Of a DNA stretch of 6,820 nucleotides, positions 5,474 to 6,820 are shown piece by piece (the first letter of the stretch is position 1; each line of letters starts with the position of its first letter). Position numbers and translations under genes: made by a program. Source of the stretch: Candidatus Mancarchaeum sp. (GTDB taxonomy: Archaea > Micrarchaeota > Micrarchaeia > Micrarchaeales > Micrarchaeaceae); assembly GCA_027364995.1 (NCBI GenBank), contig DAHXOG010000037.1, positions 1 through 6,820 of the forward strand, written 5' to 3'. The notes under the pieces were generated by a model. That model made no database searches, was not told the DNA's origin, and worked only from the letters and a program-made list of their open reading frames with translations.

Positions 5474-6709
5474 ATGCGTCTCCTAATTGTAGATACAGGT
5501 TCAAGGGTTGGCGCTGTAGGAGGGGCAGAGCGCGTCGCAGCAAACCTATTCTACGAACTGGACAAGCGTGGGATAGAAACCTTTTATATGGGATACAAAA
5601 ATGATTATTTTAAGCACAAAACTAATGGAAAAGCTATGTTCCTAAAGCAATTAAAGCAAAAAGCGCTCAAGGAAATGGGCGAGCACATAAGGATGAATTC
5701 CATAATGGAAAATCGTATTGTGCGCATTGGCTATTATGCGCTTTATTCTATGAAGGGCATAAATACAACCGAAATGGAGCAGTACGTTAGAAAAGTAAAG
5801 CCAGACATAATACTTGCCAACTCAATACTGGACTACGTTATACTAAAAAGGCTTAAGCAAAGCTTAGGCAACGCAAAAATAGTTTACATGGAGCATGCAA
5901 ATGCATCCGGCAGCTATAATTCGGCTTTCGATTACAACATAATCCCCCTAACTTTCGGAACTGGCACCTTTGTCGGGCTGGAAAGGGCAAGAAAGCGGTT
6001 CTTTTCGTTTTTTGATGGGATCATAGCGTTAAATACGGAGCAGTTAAGGGCAGTAAAGAGATATGAAAAGCCGGCTACTATAGTACATGACAGCTATCTT
6101 CTGGATGGGCCAAAGCCTTCAATCCATGAAATCAATAAGCTCAAACTAAGGCTCGGGGTAAAAAAATGCAGAATAGTACTTTATCTGGGAAGGCTTTCGG
6201 AGGCGCAGAAAAACATCAGCATCTTGATTAAAGCGTTTAGAAAAATAAAAGACAATAGCCTGCGCCTGCTAATAGTCGGCGAGGGCAAGTCAAAACCTCT
6301 TTATGAGCGCCTGTCAAAAGGCGACGAACGCATAATGATTACTGGAAGGGTATCAGAGCATGATCTCCCATTATTCTATGCGATATCGGATCTTTACGTA
6401 TCGCCATCGATATGGGAAACCTTCAACATGACATTGATAGAGGCGGCTACTTTCGGATTGCCGTTGCTGCTTTCGGAGAAAGCAGTTATTGAGGACATAC
6501 GCGCAAAGTTCAACAACGAGCTTCTGCTTTTCAATCCAAACGACGAGGAAGAGCTCAGGGAGAAGCTGCTTTTGGCAATGGATGGCAATAAGGTGCGCCA
6601 TAATCTTTTGGCATTGTCAAAGAAAATAGCCTACGAATACAGCAAAAAAAATCAAATGGACGCATGTGCAAGTGCTCTTAAAAAATTCCATGCTGCGAAT
6701 TCCTTTTGA
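5474..6709 (+). CDS. GT-B fold glycosyltransferase, GT4-like (glycosyl transferases group 1)
   Basis: This 411-aa protein is a retaining GT4-type transferase, moving a sugar from a nucleotide- or lipid-linked donor to an unidentified acceptor. The N-terminal Rossmann domain opens MRLLIVDTGSRVGAVGGAERV, with the usual glycine-rich loop GGAERV (16-21). The C-terminal donor domain (about 230-390) has VLYLGRLSEAQKNISILIKA (235-254), LLIVGEGKSKPLYERL (265-280), ITGRVSEHDLPLFYAISDLY (289-308) and the E-x7-E signature in WETFNMTLIEA, with E315 and E323. Q245-K246 sits where the family's donor-phosphate-binding Lys is usually found. No transmembrane helix is evident; a basic patch at 171-176 (RARKRF) could help peripheral membrane contact. 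The ATG at 5474 lies after TAGGTA, where the upstream stop codon merges with a weak Shine-Dalgarno sequence, suggesting coupling to the phosphodiesterase. The acceptor could be a lipid or surface glycan, which is inference. Confidence 0.92.
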   Translation: MRLLIVDTGSRVGAVGGAERVAANLFYELDKRGIETFYMGYKNDYFKHKTNGKAMFLKQLKQKALKEMGEHIRMNSIMENRIVRIGYYALYSMKGINTTEMEQYVRKVKPDIILANSILDYVILKRLKQSLGNAKIVYMEHANASGSYNSAFDYNIIPLTFGTGTFVGLERARKRFFSFFDGIIALNTEQLRAVKRYEKPATIVHDSYLLDGPKPSIHEINKLKLRLGVKKCRIVLYLGRLSEAQKNISILIKAFRKIKDNSLRLLIVGEGKSKPLYERLSKGDERIMITGRVSEHDLPLFYAISDLYVSPSIWETFNMTLIEAATFGLPLLLSEKAVIEDIRAKFNNELLLFNPNDEEELREKLLLAMDGNKVRHNLLALSKKIAYEYSKKNQMDACASALKKFHAANSF

Positions 6710-6745
6710 GTCTATAACCATTGCAGCATAAGCATACCGCTTCAT

Positions 6746-6820
6746 TCATCCTATGTGCAGCAATGGTATTTCAATTTCTTCTTTAGACATGCCGCCGTGC
6801 GTGCCTGCATTTTCGCTTAT
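6746..6820 (-). CDS. C-terminal tail of a putative alkaline-phosphatase-superfamily protein (runs off right edge)
   Basis: Reading the minus strand from 6820, an open frame gives ISENAGTHGGMSKEEIEIPL, then LHIG and a TGA stop at 6748-6746. The pattern THGG-x-S-x-E-E-x-x-x-P-L-x-x-x-G is the usual C-terminal metal-site segment of alkaline-phosphatase-superfamily proteins (phosphodiesterases, sulfatases, GPI ethanolamine-phosphate transferases), with the His as a zinc ligand. Only 24 codons are visible, so the subfamily, length and start are unknown. It converges on the glycosyltransferase gene with 36 bases between the two stops. No obvious terminator is seen in that gap. Confidence 0.6.
   Translation of the reverse strand: MSENAGTHGGMSKEEIEIPLLHIG

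Noticed and set aside
6724..6735. CAGCATAAGCAT occurs both here and at 3763-3774, each time shortly after the stop of a plus-strand gene.
   Set aside because: About one 12-base identical pair is expected by chance in a window of this size, and the flanks do not match.
1..6820. CRISPR array, tRNA or rRNA gene, insertion sequence or prophage.
   Set aside because: I saw no regularly spaced repeats, no cloverleaf-type sequence, no transposase frame and no terminal inverted repeats on reading both strands by eye.

Overview
The window looks archaeal. The asparaginyl-tRNA synthetase is of the short archaeal type (435 aa, about the length of Pyrococcus AsnRS as recalled). Ribosome binding sites read GGTG five bases before the start codon, isoleucine is mostly ATA and arginine often AGG, and TATA-like boxes sit upstream of genes. 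GC content appears moderate to low. I cannot name the lineage. A Thermoplasmata-like archaeon or a small-genome DPANN (ARMAN-like) archaeon would fit, but that is inference.

Layout. On the minus strand, positions 2254 down to 1 hold a tight operon: E1 alpha and E1 beta of a 2-oxoacid (pyruvate or branched-chain) dehydrogenase, then the first 62 codons of an aldo/keto reductase that runs off the left edge. No E2 or E3 gene follows E1 beta here. A 151-base divergent spacer (2255-2405) separates this operon from asnS on the plus strand (2406-3713). A 215-base AT-rich spacer (3714-3928) follows, with a TATA-like box and a small perfect inverted repeat. Next come two co-directional plus-strand genes nine bases apart: an alkaline-phosphatase-superfamily phosphodiesterase/phosphatase (COG3379-like) and a GT4-type glycosyltransferase. 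At the right edge, on the minus strand, are the last 24 codons of another protein whose tail resembles the alkaline phosphatase superfamily; it converges on the glycosyltransferase.

Main observation. The phosphodiesterase has no ATG, GTG or TTG start that would keep its N-terminus. The first in-frame ATG (4052) would remove the first metal-binding Asp and the first strand of the fold. The frame stays open back to 3911, and the homologous protein begins exactly at an ATA codon (3929). That codon lies five bases after a GGTG Shine-Dalgarno sequence, the same geometry as the E1 alpha and E1 beta starts. I therefore call a non-canonical AUA start (511 aa). A G-to-A sequence error at the start codon, or a one-base indel just upstream, are the alternatives.

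The E1 pair would carry out thiamine-diphosphate-dependent oxidative decarboxylation of a 2-oxoacid, AsnRS charges tRNA-Asn directly, and the right half looks like a small glycan or phospho-sugar/lipid modification locus.
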